Shown piece by piece: positions 35,419-47,900 of a stretch of DNA of 64,000 nucleotides. Within the stretch, counting starts at the first letter, position 1; the number at the start of each line of letters is the position of its first letter. The stretch covers positions 6,076,001 through 6,140,000 of the forward strand of contig JAMPIQ010000002.1 of assembly GCA_024699855.1 (NCBI GenBank), read 5' to 3'. The translations under genes and the position numbers were made by a program. The notes beneath the pieces were generated by a model. It ran no database searches, had not been told where the DNA came from, and worked only from the letters and a program-made list of their open reading frames with translations. The DNA is from Aphelenchoides besseyi (lineage: Eukaryota; Nematoda; Chromadorea; Rhabditida; Aphelenchoididae).

Positions 35419-37333
35419 TTACACGTTTTTCTTGAATAGAACATTTTCAACGTCGTCGACATTTTGGGCGTTCGGGTCGGTCACTAGCCAATCGTATAGT
35501 TCTTGTGGTCGTGTGGGCATATAGTCAAGATCGGTGGTCTGTAAACATTCGTTTTTGTTCGAATTCGACTGCTTACCGATTTTCCTACTCCAGCATTGTA
35601 GGACTCTAGAGGCGGATTATTGACGGCTATTCCACTAATGGGTTGAGGTGGAAGATCAGCAGTTTCTTTCAGATTATCACGAGAAACAATCGGGTCAGTC
35701 AACTGACATCCTTCTGTTTAGACATAATTACATTGAACTTACTGGGTGTTTAGTCCTGAGATCGACTTTTGACGCCTCGTTCTCCACAGTCACATTTTTC
35801 TTCAATTGACACGGCTTATAACTGCAACGAGAATGCAAACTGATGATCTTCAAACTTACAAGTTTAGACCGGTTTTAGCAAAGAGTCTAATTGAACCTTT
35901 CTCATAACAATACGTGTGTAGTATGAAGATTAAAGGACCAAAGAGAATGCAAACGCCCAAATACACGCCAATTAGCCACAGACGTTGCATATCGATGCCG
36001 AACAAGAGACAGAAGAAGCAGAGACAGAAAAATGTGGCGAGAATCGGCATTCCGCGACAGGATTTTCTTAAGCTTTTTCAATAAATCATGTCATCAAAAA
36101 TGAATACCGTGCCCAAAATAACTGGTCGGGTCGAACATTCGATCTAGACATTTTACAAGCCGTGATTGCAGTTTGATTAACCAAAAGAGCAAAGAACCCG
36201 AATACCCACGCTGGGAATATGAATGTCCAATACAACTCGCTGTAGATCTCACAAAAACAACTGAAACATTGTGATAAATGAAAAAACATTGTTTCTTACT
36301 GTACACCGTTGTTTTCGTATTGGTCTTTAAGAATAAAATAGAAGGCAGTGGTTATTCCTCCGGCGAGTAATGGAGGTATGAGATAATTGAAAAACCACGG
36401 TAAACAACTATTCTTCGAACTTCTCCCTTTGATCAAACTGTGAACTATAATTGGATTCCTTGACAATTAGCTCCTAACCTGTTCAGAAATATTGCTTGCA
36501 TATCGGCAATTAACAGAAAGTACATTAGAAAGAATTGCAGTACAATGGTTGTGACTTTGCAAAGATCCTAAAGTCAAACAAATTTATACCTCTTCTTAAC
36601 ATTCTTCTAACCGTTAAGTCGGGTCTTAAGACAAAATGAGCCATGAAAACAAAAACGGCGATAATTCCCACTTCTTGTAGAAAATCAAGAAATCGATGGT
36701 GTCCAATGATTCGAAGGAATAAATTTGCTATAATCGTCGCAATTGTCCACAGAATTACCCATGCAGCCCCAAAGTATAGCATAATTTCGGCATGTTGTTT
36801 GTCGGTTTTCGAAAAACTGGTCGCGTTACAAGCGCCGAAATTGATATCGCCATCTAAATTGAAAAGCGTTTCAATTGTCTTATGAACTTACCATCTTCAG
36901 GCGTAGTAGTTGTGATTAGACGAGTTGTCAAGTTTGAGGTTAGAGTGGACCGAAAAGTTGAAGTTGAGAGCCGTGCGTTGGTCGAATTTGTGAGTATGTC
37001 GGTAGTTAACTCTTCAGTTATGAACAACCTTGTAGTGTCTTGTTCTTCTGTAGTTAGTGTTTCTTGCACTGTCGTAGTAAGTTCGGTTGACGTTTGTATT
37101 TGTAGTGTCGTAAGCACGTCTTTGGTAGTAGAATGTGTCGTGGATGTTTGTGTTGTTGAGTTGGTAGAAGATATTGACGAAGAAGTTAAGGAATAACTTC
37201 CAGTACTTTCTGTTTGATTAACGGTGGTTTGAGATGAGGTCGAAATATCAGAGGACGTGGACAATGTTGACGACTCGGTTGTTGATGAAACGCTCGATGT
37301 ACTTACATCTCGTTTTCTTCTCATTTTGGTCAC
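35419..37333 (-). CDS. secretin/adhesion-class 7TM receptor with Ser/Thr-rich mucin-like stalk
   Basis: The first recognised exon (37333-36890) encodes about 145 residues dominated by Ser and Thr with several N-x-S/T sites (NQTES, NSTTQT, NLTTR), a mucin-like stalk. The next exon has FGACNATSF, then TM1 (IMLYFGAAWVILWTIATIIA) and TM2 (VGIIAVFVFMAHFVL). TM3 starts DLCKVTTIVLQFFLMYFLL, with the conserved Cys. TM4 is YLIPPLLAGGITTAFYFILK. The extracellular loop contains VQCFCEIYSELYW, then TM5 (FPAWVFGFFALLVNQTAI), TM6 (ILATFFCLCFFCLLFGIDMQ) and TM7 (LIGVYLGVCILFGPLIFILH). A cytoplasmic tail of about 110 residues ends at 35419. The C(x)C...W after TM4 and the CK in TM3 fit the 7tm_2 class. No GPS motif is seen, and the exon as it stands lacks a signal peptide. 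Its 5' edge is a strong acceptor (TTTTTTAG near 37347) that stays open in phase 2, so an upstream exon or trans-splicing is expected. Confidence 0.75.
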
Positions 37334-37371
37334 TTCGTTTATGAAACTAAAAAAGTTGTTGTTTATTTCAT

Positions 37372-37377
37372 CTGCAA
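37372..37377 (-). terminator. polyadenylation signal between the CxC gene and the 7TM receptor gene
   Basis: AATAAA on the minus strand lies 23 nt past the stop of the upstream CxC protein gene and 24 nt before the T-rich acceptor that opens the receptor gene. This close AATAAA-then-acceptor order is the arrangement seen between genes of a nematode operon. Confidence 0.55.
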
Positions 37378-37399
37378 ATCAGTAATAAATTTATAAACA

Positions 37400-38036
37400 T
37401 TACAAAAGTCGAACAAAACAAAATACTATTAGTAAGAAGACGAACTTTGGAGCTGAAGATGTAGATGCGGATGTCAGCTGATCGAAAGACGGCAAATTAG
37501 CTACACAACGAACAACGTAAATCCGACTTAAAAAGTACTCCGAAACGATCTGTGGTTCAGCATACGGGTAAGCACATCGACATCCGGTTTCATAGGTGAT
37601 TTGCTGTTCGTTTTCCATCTGAAATTCAAATCGCCACATAAAACTTGTCAGGAAGACTAACCGTTGCAATGCAAATCGTTTTGTCGGTAAATGAAGAACG
37701 ACCATCACAGAAACAACGAACTGAAACCGGGAATTCGCCGCTGTTCCTGGAGACACACGAAACGATTTTTGATTCTCCGTCTTGTAATTTCAAATTGCTG
37801 AATCCCACTTGGCAAACACAGCCAGAATCGAATTTCTGATTGCTATCATTGTGGCTCTTAATCTTATCTTCCAACAAAATTAACTTTTATCTTACCGCCA
37901 ATAAGCATCCCGATCCAACTCTAATTGTTGTTTCCGTATCACAAGTGCACGCCAAAGGATCAGGAGTAGTGAGTAGAGTTGATGTGACGATTAAATGGAA
38001 ACTAACCGAAATGATGACACTCAAGGGTCGGTTCAT
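37400..38036 (-). CDS. small secreted protein with four CxC...C units and a GPI-anchor-like tail
   Basis: Three exons with phase-0 introns encode 177 residues. MNRPLSVIISVSFHLIVTST is a good signal peptide. The mature part has twelve cysteines at 30/32/44, 53/55/74, 88/90/102 and 118/120/143, that is four units of C-x-C-x(11-22)-C (CTC, CVC, CFC, CRC). The end, SASTSSAPKFVFLLIVFCFV-RLL, has small residues, a short spacer and a hydrophobic tail, as in GPI-anchored proteins. I do not recognise the family. The four-unit spacing suggests disulfide-linked repeats on the cell surface. It lies 67 bp upstream of the first recognised exon of the 7TM receptor on the same strand, so it may be its operon partner or an alternative end of the same gene. 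Confidence 0.72.
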
Positions 38037-38682
38037 AGTTCAGCTCTTCAAGTTTTTTCGAAGTTTGGCTAGAACCGCGAAACAGAACGTAAATTCATAA
38101 TTAGGACATCTTAGCAACCAAAGTTGTTTTGAACGATGTGAGATTACCAACCTTTCTTTGCGCCCTCAACTAATAACATTGAACGAGAGTTCCTCGTGGA
38201 CTCAAATGAAATCTAAGCTCACGAATTAAGGCTCTCTTGTTCTTCGGGTAATTGTGAAAATAGAGAAACACCAACGAATAGAAATGAAAAATGGTAACTA
38301 GTTAAACACTGCGAAAGAGTTAGTGACTTCTTATTAGCAGTCTCTTTGAAAGTTCGACGCCAATAAAGAACATTAACTTTAGAAGATCTAATTCTACTGA
38401 AGAACAATGACGTTGTTTTCGTTTTTAGTCATAACTTTCTTCTCATGAACAGTGTAAACTACAATGTCAATCCAACTTGTTGACTTCTTTTGACAAAATC
38501 GCTTATTCTCAACGCGAATGTCGAAGATCAAGGGCGCGAAATCGAGTTGAAAATTCGACGCCCTCGGTTAATGTTTTTCACTCCGAGTTCGCGTTCTCTT
38601 AGTCCAAATACTTTGTGTTTAGGCTTTTTATTTGCAGATCATATCGACTTCTGAGTTTGTTTAGAATCCACAACTCAGCAAA

Positions 38683-39722
38683 ATGGCTTTGGTGTACGAA
38701 CATGCAGCGAAATTATACGATGAGATGAAACAATCGGCCGGTTTCTTGGCCAATTTTGCCGACCAAATCGATTTGGATGACAGTCAAATTCCCGAAATTA
38801 TGACACGCATTCAAGCCTTGGTGTGGGATCTAAATGTACCAATTACTCAAGAAATCGGTGTTTCTTCGGCTGAGATTACTCGTAAGTTTTCTCATTGGAT
38901 ATTCGTGTGTTAATACAAATCTTAGCCAACAAACATCGTGTATCCCAAAACGGAAGTTCGTTGACCCAAATCGACCAACCGACAACACAAAACTCGCCAT
39001 CCGTTAATCACGAGGTGGTTGAACAAAAGGTAAGGTTTGAATCAACAAAATTTTCGTATGCAATTTCAGTTGAAATCGGAGCTGAACGATGCACGAGCAA
39101 AACTTCTCGAATCGGAAGCACAAGTGGCCGATTTGGCTCAGAAGTACGCAAATTTGGACGAAGAGTACGAGAAGCTGATGAAACAAAACGATCAATTGAA
39201 AAGGGAAAATGAGGTGAATGAAGTCACTTTCTGTTTACATTGTTGTTTAGGTTCTGAAAGAACAGGCAAAAGAGAACCGTGAAAACTCTGTGGCATCGAC
39301 TCGTACTTTGTGCGAGAACGTTGTTTCAATCAACGCTGCTAATTTCGTTCATTCGTCCAACGATGTGAAGACTGCTGAACATTTCGTTGAAGTCTTCGAA
39401 TCGATGTTCAAGATCTCGGATCAGTTGGTTCAATTGATCAAACGATTGGACAAAACGGAGAACATTATCGAGTATCAGCCGCGTGCTCTCAACGAGGCTC
39501 GACACTTACGAGAAATTGTGCATCAAGGAATTGATGTTTTTCGTCGAGCCAAAGTGCAACCGAAGGTAAGGAGTCCACACACCAACGCTTTCAATCGTGC
39601 TCTTTCAGACGCTGGGCAGCAACCTTACTGCTGAAGTTGCTGCTGAATTGAAACGAATCTACGACACAATGAAATTGGTGAAACACAACGCTGAACGACC
39701 CAAAATTACTAACCGCAAGTGA
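38683..39722 (+). CDS. coiled-coil protein, family unknown
   Basis: Five exons joined by 38-45-nt introns give about 300 residues with consistent phases. The N-terminal part, MALVYEHAAKLYDEMKQSAG continuing to DLDDSQIPEIMTRIQALVWD, is helical. A Ser/Gln/Asn linker follows, then a strongly predicted coiled coil (LKSELNDARAKLLESEAQVA, YANLDEEYEKLMKQNDQLKR). The C-terminal helical part includes FVEVFESMFKISDQLVQLIK and ends ...PKITNRK at a TGA. No enzymatic motif or membrane segment. T-rich acceptors just upstream (TTTGCAG at 38636 and GTTTAG near 38662) suggest a 5' untranslated exon or trans-splicing. Adaptor or cytoskeletal role possible but not shown. Confidence 0.7.
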
Positions 39723-42700
39723 TTCGCTAAAAACCCTGCAATGTCTAATGTGGCTAAATTTAACCGCATGACTATTGCAGTGTAATTCAACTAAAAGGTT
39801 GTTATATATGACGATTTTTATTATATTTTCGTGTTTCCATAAACCTTTTACCACTAAGAATTTGGTTGCAATTTTGCAAATATGTTTTGGAAGAACAGGA
39901 GTTATGATCAGTTGGATGTCAGTTGGTCGCTCAATAAAGAAGCCGCTCATCATTAAGTGACATGCTTATGAGGGATTGATTATGTTAACCAGAGCAATCA
40001 AACAACTCCAATCTATTGATTCGTCGAGTATAATCTTTGCGGTTTCTAATTCTTTTTCAAACAGGCTGTTGATTTGGCTTACGAATTGGCAGCAAAAGTG
40101 AAGGTCAATTCGATCACGTTGAATTCACTTGATTTGTGGTGAAAATGACCCTCGCAATTTATGACCGGTGAATTCGAACAATTCGATTCTTTTGATTGCG
40201 TAATTCTCAGTTGGTCCAATTTGTCGGATCCCGATGGCTATTGGCGTGTGAAAGGGAAACAGGTGTTGAAGCAGATCCACTTTTTCAACTATTGGAATCA
40301 CACTTAAGATCCGCGAATTCGCAAAATTCACGAAGTGAGCCGCCACTTTTACTTGTCATTTAGTCCAATTGAAATCGAACACTCATGCCGCCAAAAGAAT
40401 TGGACCTTGTCGTTTGACTGATCATCAATAATCGTCATCTCTTGTCCATACGAAATTTATGACTTGATTGTTCATAAATCAGTGCGAATAAGAAAATGAC
40501 CAATTGAACGTTTCGTGTGAATTCGCATAACCATCGTTGGTATTTTCATGCGTCGTGCAGAACTGTCAACCTTCTTTGGCGTCTCGGTCCGTTTAATGTA
40601 AACGTTTTGACTGTTGAGTTGCATTTCGCGATAACCTTGAAGTGTTTCACATGATCTTTTGCTCAGATAAATAAAATCAATTTCGAATACGAGGACGCTT
40701 TTTGAGGTCGTCAACTCTTCCATGAACTGAATGCTTTCTTTCATTCATGATGGTGGTCGTTAGATTGACCAAAAAATCTAAATGTGCACATCGAATTTTA
40801 CACCAATCGAAATGTTCTCCGATTACGTGCGTGTGAGTCCAATGTTTCCGCTATTGCATCGTACGAAACCACGCAAATTCTTTGACGGGATTCTGCGGGT
40901 GATTAACTGATGCGTCCTCTGAATTCTTGTAACTTCTCCACTCGACTATGGAGCGCACTGACTGTTACCTTAAAAAAGAACATGCAGTTGGTTCGAATAG
41001 GTGGCTTATACGATATTGTACAAGGCTCATAATTCGAACTACTGTGGCCATTGACTATTCTATTTGGTTTGCGCAAAAGCAACCCTTCTGTTACGTTCAT
41101 TGGCGGTTTCAACAAAATGTGGGACTTGTGAAGAATGAGAATAACGATCGAAATGCGCTAACCCCAATGCATAGTTTCCGCCTCTATTTAGCAGTCTTGA
41201 ATCCCTTCAATCATTGAAGTAAATTGAACGACAGATAAGACTGCAGTTTGTCGAAATCTGAACGAAAACCCACTACACCACGTTGAACTACCGATGAAAA
41301 GCACACAACAACGACAAACTAACAACTTCATTGGGTCTCCGAACTCGCGTTTTGATAGCTATTCTATGCTTAAAGATAGTTTGCGGGTACTTCGCTGAAC
41401 GATTTTATTTTTGAGTTATCGGAACGAACCTCCGCTAAAAGTATTTTATGATCTATTCCAACTGCTCGACTGCAATTTACCAGAAAACTTGAGTCCGTTC
41501 AAAAACGTGCATCGCGTTTATTTACGATTGAAAGTAGAGTACGAGGCTTATCATAAATTTTACACTGATGGTGCCTCGCCAGTCACTTTTGACTGATAAG
41601 CAAAAATCGCATGATCGAAAAACTGCCAAAATTGTGCACGTTCACTGATTTGCAGTGCGATCTAATTCGACGGCGTCAAACATTTATCTCGAACAGCAAA
41701 CTCAATGGATCGGAAATGACAACAACGTAATAAGGTCCTTCAGTTTTTCTTGTTCCAACCGCTTTGTTAGTCATCAGTATTCTCTCATACGTTTTGACAT
41801 CCCGATTGCTCGACATAACTGCCCTCTTTTTTGTTTTTTGCATGAAAGCAGTTTCAGTAAAATTGACGCAACTTGTGGCTCCGATTTTGACACGTCGCTC
41901 GGCTCAATGATGAGTGAGTGGACAGCAGAATGGCGGCTTGTTCTTAACTCTCGAAATTTGTGTTAGTCGAAGCGGTCAGTTTCCATTTGCTTTTCGGATT
42001 TTGACACGATTTATCATAAAGTAACCAACTCATTTACACTTCCTATCAATCGTTTTATCAGTTTCATTAGGGTTTCTTATGAAGACCATTGGTTGCGTAA
42101 GACCATCGTTTCAGTGAGTGGTCATCTCCATGCTCCGACTTTGTAATAAATTAAAGTAGAAGTGAGTTTTTGTTGCTGTCCGAAAACAAACAATTGGAAA
42201 TCGAATGGACGACCTTTTGCCAAGCACCAGATCGCTTTTCGGCATCTGATCGATTGGTGCGATGTCCAACTGCCGATTAAAACCTCTGGACTTTGAATTC
42301 GGGAGACAGGCGTTAATTGAACAAAAACTCTTTTGCTGATCTGGTTTGTGTTTTGTTGCAAAATCGAGCGGCAAATGGACACATAGAAAGCTCGCCGACT
42401 TTCGGCCTCTGTCAAGATCGTCATGCTCAGCCGAGTTTGCGGTTGGTCAAATGCCAAAATGTCGTGATTTGGATCCTGGGTTGCGTTTTGAACGAATCCA
42501 TTGGCTCGCCTATTAACAATGGTTGTGGCAAAATGATGTGAAATCAATCGGGACCTCTAACTCTTTCAATGTGTTTACCATTGACTGTTGCGAAATTTGC
42601 TTTTTGCTCGTCATTAGTGCCACACCTTTGAATTAAACTAACCAGTAAGTGCAGAATTCGGTTGAACAGCAGAAACGTCGAGCCTTCGGTTTTTATGACC

Positions 42701-44913
42701 ATTCCAATTGGTGATAGCTGAAGGAAACGAGCGAGAGGTTGGTGGCTGCTGTTCGAGAGTTTTTCCGCGTTGCAATCGAACGCTCGTCACCAAAAAACGA
42801 ACCAACGTTTCATAACGCGTCGTGCTTTTTGCTTTCCATATTGTTGGCGCGTTGAACCGCTTCGATCTGCCGAAATGATTCAGTTTTTCGGTTTAACGTG
42901 AATGGAAGATCTTCCAAGTTGATTGCCGTATCGTAAAGTTCCCGCTGTTTTTGAGCCAAAAAAGACGCTCAGGTTGAATTCGAAAATTTCCGCAGTTTCT
43001 GGAGGAACATCAAGGTCATTTGTCATGCGAAAACGAGCTGTTTGATCTATTTGGTGGAGGAAGTTTTGAGTTGAAGCCGAACATTCGAAAGCTGTTCATT
43101 TACGAGCAAGGTTGTTTACTTGAACTTTGTCCTTAACGCGCGAGTTGATTGCCATCAGAACGCGAATGTTGACAACCCGAGAGCGTGTAAATTGCTTTTA
43201 ATTACGTCCATTTGACCGTTCATCTCACGCGCTTTTGGGTTCGGCGGTCGAGGAGTTTGATCGGGCGTCGGTGGAAATCTTGTGCTTATTGAACAGCGGG
43301 TTTTTGCGCCATCGGTCTGTCGCTATTTCCTTCCGATCCAATGATTTCAGCGAGAATTCCGCCAACGGAAGAGATTTGCTTATCACATCTCGCGTTTTTT
43401 GTTGTGATCTAACAGTTTCAATTGAAATGTTTTCACACAAATTTCAACCGCGGCTCTTATTTCTGCTTTTTTGATTGGGTTTCTATTTAAACGGTCGTTA
43501 GCTTTCGGGTTTAATTAACACATTAATTACAAGATTTCTGTTGAGTTGAGCTTACTATTTGGTCTCGAGCTAGATTCCCTGGTGTCCACTCTATGGTATG
43601 CAAATCACGTGTAACAACAGTGAGCGCAGAAACTTGCGCAAACACGACGCTCGTAACTCCCGTCTTTTATAATTCACCTTTTTGGTTGACGGAAAAGAAA
43701 GTTAGAAGTGGGCGAAGCTGTTCAGTCTCCACTAACTGTTGTTGCAAAAAATGTGATTGATTGGAAGGCTAACGAACTTTGTTTCAAGCAGCGTGTTAAT
43801 TCCCGTCGGGTATTGACTGATTTTCTTTATCTCACATCTGCACACTTTTGTATAGGCTCACGCAAAAGGCTTCAATTCAAACAGCGAAAATTGATTGCCA
43901 TTTCAGATGGCGGTTTTTGTCTTTGTCGGCATTTCTTTGCTTCACCTTGTCGTCAATTCGAATTGTAATCATGAAAGATAAGTTTAATCGGCAACTTTAA
44001 ACCCGACCGTACATTTTAAGTACGTACTTTTATCTCGTCAAGTAGACGTTCCATTCAAACTCTGTTGTCAGTTGATTGTAAGCTTCACGTTGAATTCATT
44101 CGATTTGCGTGTTTATTTGCGAAGCGCAATTCCGTTCGCCACCTGAAACGTGATGCTTTCCGGCCATTCGGTGCTCTCAATTTATGCACTTGTGGTCAGT
44201 AAGAGGCCAAGTTGGAATTCAAAGTCATTACTTTCTACTGCTCGATTTGACTACTTACTCTCGATTCACATTTGGCTTCGATGGAGAAGTTTGTAGTTTA
44301 ACACATATGTTTATGTGTAGCAGAAAACCAATTTTACTCGAATGACCAGCAAGTTGTTTCCGAACGGAACATCTGTTGACCATTTTTTGCTTGTGACCAT
44401 TGGGCAAACAAGTTGGGAATGAAAAATGTTCTGCGATTGTATTTGTAAAGTTATTAATCAAATTGGCTTTCCTGGTCACGAGTTCTTACTGATAAGCGTT
44501 GCTTTCGTTTTCATGTTCCGATTGCTGCTTCAATCGTGTTCACTTCTTCGTCGATTGCACTCGTTTTTCCCGTGATGTTTTTGCGTGAAATTGCGGCGGT
44601 TTGATTTTATTGGATCGCTTTCCAAGTGATTTGAATTGACGCGCGACAATTCTGCTCTTTGCAGGATTCGAACGGGACGCTTGTCGTCCATCCGAATTGA
44701 CTTCATCGTAACTTTTCTTCTTCGTCGAAGAAGAGCGGAATTAGACGTTCCGAAATGGCCAATCTCCGTTTCTGTTGATTCTACTCAGCACATTCGTCTT
44801 CTAATCCATCAACTCGAATCTTATCGTTTGACGTCCTATTCTCGCTATCGTGCGCGAAACCCACGACGAGTATTCCGCATCTATCCACCAACCGTGTGGA
44901 GGGCCTTCAAAAA
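39723..44913. other. 5.2-kb region without a supportable gene
   Basis: Between the coiled-coil gene and the first identified KASH-gene exon. Most frames overlap on both strands. One frame at 41411-41596 (61 codons) has protein-like composition (VFYDLFQLLDCNLPENLSPF) but no start context or splice partners that I can confirm. Part of this region may be promoter or long 5' introns of the KASH gene. Confidence 0.4.
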
Positions 44914-47900
44914 ATGTCTTCGGAAATGGAAATTAGCATGAATAACAGTCAAATGGAGGACAGTAATCTATTCGAGAAGTCGATCAACAGCAAAGTATCC
45001 GAATTGACTTCAATTTTCGATCCACGTGAGATGGAAGCTTATAAATTTCACTGGAGCCCAAGTCGTAGTCCATCGAATCACGGAGAAGTTAATCAGTCGT
45101 TAACGGAATCAATGGTACTTGAAAAAGTAAGTTCTTTAAGTTTAGTAGGTACTTTTCTTTCGTTAACTCATTTGTCCGTTAGATGATCGACCTTGTCAGA
45201 TGTAATTACGTCTGTGGGTCATGTTTGAAAGCGCGAAGTGTGGTGTTTATGAGCATTTGTGGGGCTGATCATCGTAAAATCCAGTTCATGTGCCAACAAG
45301 TCATTGATGGATCTTTTACGGTCCTATGATTCTGTTGAATTGAATGTTCGCACGTTAGTCATTTCCGATAGCCGTAAAGTCCATTGCTTGATAGAGACAA
45401 CGGCTCAGAACGTCGTCATTCATCAACGGGCACGATTGTGCTCAATTGGGCGAGGGGAAGTTCCGTACAACTGAGTTCTCAGTCAAATGCCAACCAACGA
45501 AAACTCGTTGATCGCGTCCTTGGCGCGCAGTGCACTGAGCCGTTCAATCATCTTCTTTATGCTAAACAGCTCGCAAACGAAAACAATTTTGGAGTAAATT
45601 ACATCGCTAATGTCATCGGTTTATTTCTGCAACTTCAATCAAAACTATTGGAGTTGCTCTAGTTGTGAGAGGCTTTTGGTATCCATGGAAAATGGGGCTA
45701 AATTCTGCAGATGATTGCTCTGCTTGAATAGCTTGACGTTAGCAATTGTATTGAAATCAAAGTTTTAAATCATTTTCCCGAAATCTTGAGCGACGAAAAG
45801 TCGAACAGTGAAAGGCGATCTTTCAGTTCGCGCGTTTCCGCAAACGTTTGTTCACAAGAAATGAGGCGGAAATCTTGTCGGGGTGGATCAAGAAGTCGTG
45901 TTGTTACTCGTTCCATGGTGCCAATTTGTTTGCTCTGATCAAAAAACATTTTGTCCATTTAACATGTTTTTTCCTTATTACAAATCGTTTTTAGATCGAA
46001 GAGACTCGCGAATCACTGCGCAAGATATTCAATGAAAGTTGCAGTGCTCTACATGGTGATATACATCGGGCTCTAGAGGATTGGGAAACTGGACAGGTCA
46101 GTTGACTAACCAGGGATTGCGTTTTGTTAACGACGAGTTCGGTCAAAGCCATTGCTAATTTTCGTCCTTTTGTTCGGAAGCCAAAGGAATCTGTACGAAA
46201 TTTTTGGGGAGCAGTTTAGTCGGAGGCGTCTTGAAAATTCGCACGTTTTTGATTCAAATTCCTTGTGGTCAACACGCAGCTCTCGCCGATTGCTAATGAC
46301 CGTGTAACGAAGGTTGTTGCTCTTCACGCACTTTCCCAAGGTTATGGCCGTCGGTTATGAAGTGGAAGCCCGCGAATCATTCGCCTTATAACCAGCGAAG
46401 TTAAAGCCGCTTTTGCGATGGACGTCAAACCGCGCGAAACGGTTTTCAATTCGCCAGGGATTAGAAAACGTTTTTTGTTGAATTTGTGTTCACGAGTTTC
46501 TGGACACTTACCGTAGAGTTCAGTTTGGTTGCTTTCTCACATAGATTTCAACCCGAAAACCACGATCCCGCGTTTTTTGCTCTTCCGAAAAACGGAAATT
46601 GTGATTGAGAAATGACATTCGGCCATTTTACTCGTGCAGCTGCTTGTTACCATCGAACGTTCGCGCAATTTGTTCGTTTTGCTTTTCGGGTTAATCGATT
46701 TGCTGTGCATCGTGGCCACGCGGAGTTTGAGCTAAAAACCGACTTTCAACGTGTCGATGAACGTAGACAAAACGGTCGGTTTGAGGGTTCTGCTCCACGT
46801 TTAAGAGCTTAGACGGTCAACTCTCGTACGGCAAATTGATGAGTTCGCGTCTACAATCGTGACAAATCGTTTCGATCTCATCAATCTAATGACAAACGTT
46901 GGAAATTCGACCAAAATCCAACAGAGTTATTGACGGCTTGCGCGAAATCACGTTTGAGTTTCCAACTCACGAATAAAACTCTTTGCACCAAAGTTCCTTC
47001 TGAATTCGTTGGATCTTCATGTAATTGCAGTTGTGTGTTTTCTGCTATGATCATACAACAATTGAATTACCTTTGCAGTTCGATTGTGATGGACGACTAC
47101 CGTTCACGCGAACTTCTAATTACAATTCTTCGGTTATCCCGCTAAAACCAGATTCATCAATCACAATGTTTTGTAGCATCTGGTCGAAAGCGGCGTTATG
47201 TCATTGGGATTGTTAGCGCTCCTGTTTCTCCGTAATCTAATCCCTGAGCCAAGAAATTAAACTCAGCCGTCCACCTCTCCGATCGAGTAATTTATGGACT
47301 TCGCGTTTCTGTCCGTAGCCTTCAATGTTTAAAATCGCCGGATTGTGCTCATTTTATGTTTAAAATTTGTTAGTTTACACTCTGCAGCCATCTAATGACT
47401 TTAGCTGAAACACATTCATTTGAGGTTTTTGCAGTCAATTTTTGTTTGTAGTATTCGACCTCGTCGTTGACACGTTTCACTCTCTGACAAAGTTTAATCG
47501 CGTTGAAAGTCATTTTGTGTTCGTTGGGCGATTAAAATCTGCGGATTAGATGTGCCTCGATGGGCACGAAATCAAATCGCCATGAACAGACGAGTCTTCG
47601 ATGAACGTGATCTGAAGTCAATAGCATTCATGGAACAGTTTTGAAGATGTGCAAGAAGATTTCGAACAAGCGACCTTCCAACATTTTTGATTTGTTTGTA
47701 GAAATTCGTCTTGCGTGTCTTTAATCTCGTATGTCATTTTATATCCCACAGGCGGTGGCCATTTGGTTCAAATGACCGTCAGTTTGAGGCGCGTTCACCG
47801 GAATCTTTTCATCGTGTTTGTCATCTGTTCGAATCGAGAATGTTATGAAAACTGACGAGCAGAAGAGACGGATGATTGCTCGCGTTCTTGCCAATGTTAT

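Noticed and set aside
36882..37196. 104-codon Val/Ser-rich open frame on the plus strand
   Set aside because: It is the antisense shadow of the Ser/Thr-rich stalk exon of the 7TM receptor; low-complexity codons leave the opposite strand open.
41411..41596. 61-codon frame with protein-like composition
   Set aside because: No in-frame start context, no matching donor or acceptor found to join it to neighbouring exons, and no recognised domain.
44650..44720. GGATTCGAAC, the reverse of a tRNA T-loop consensus
   Set aside because: The surrounding bases do not form the T stem, anticodon stem or acceptor stem of a tRNA on the minus strand.
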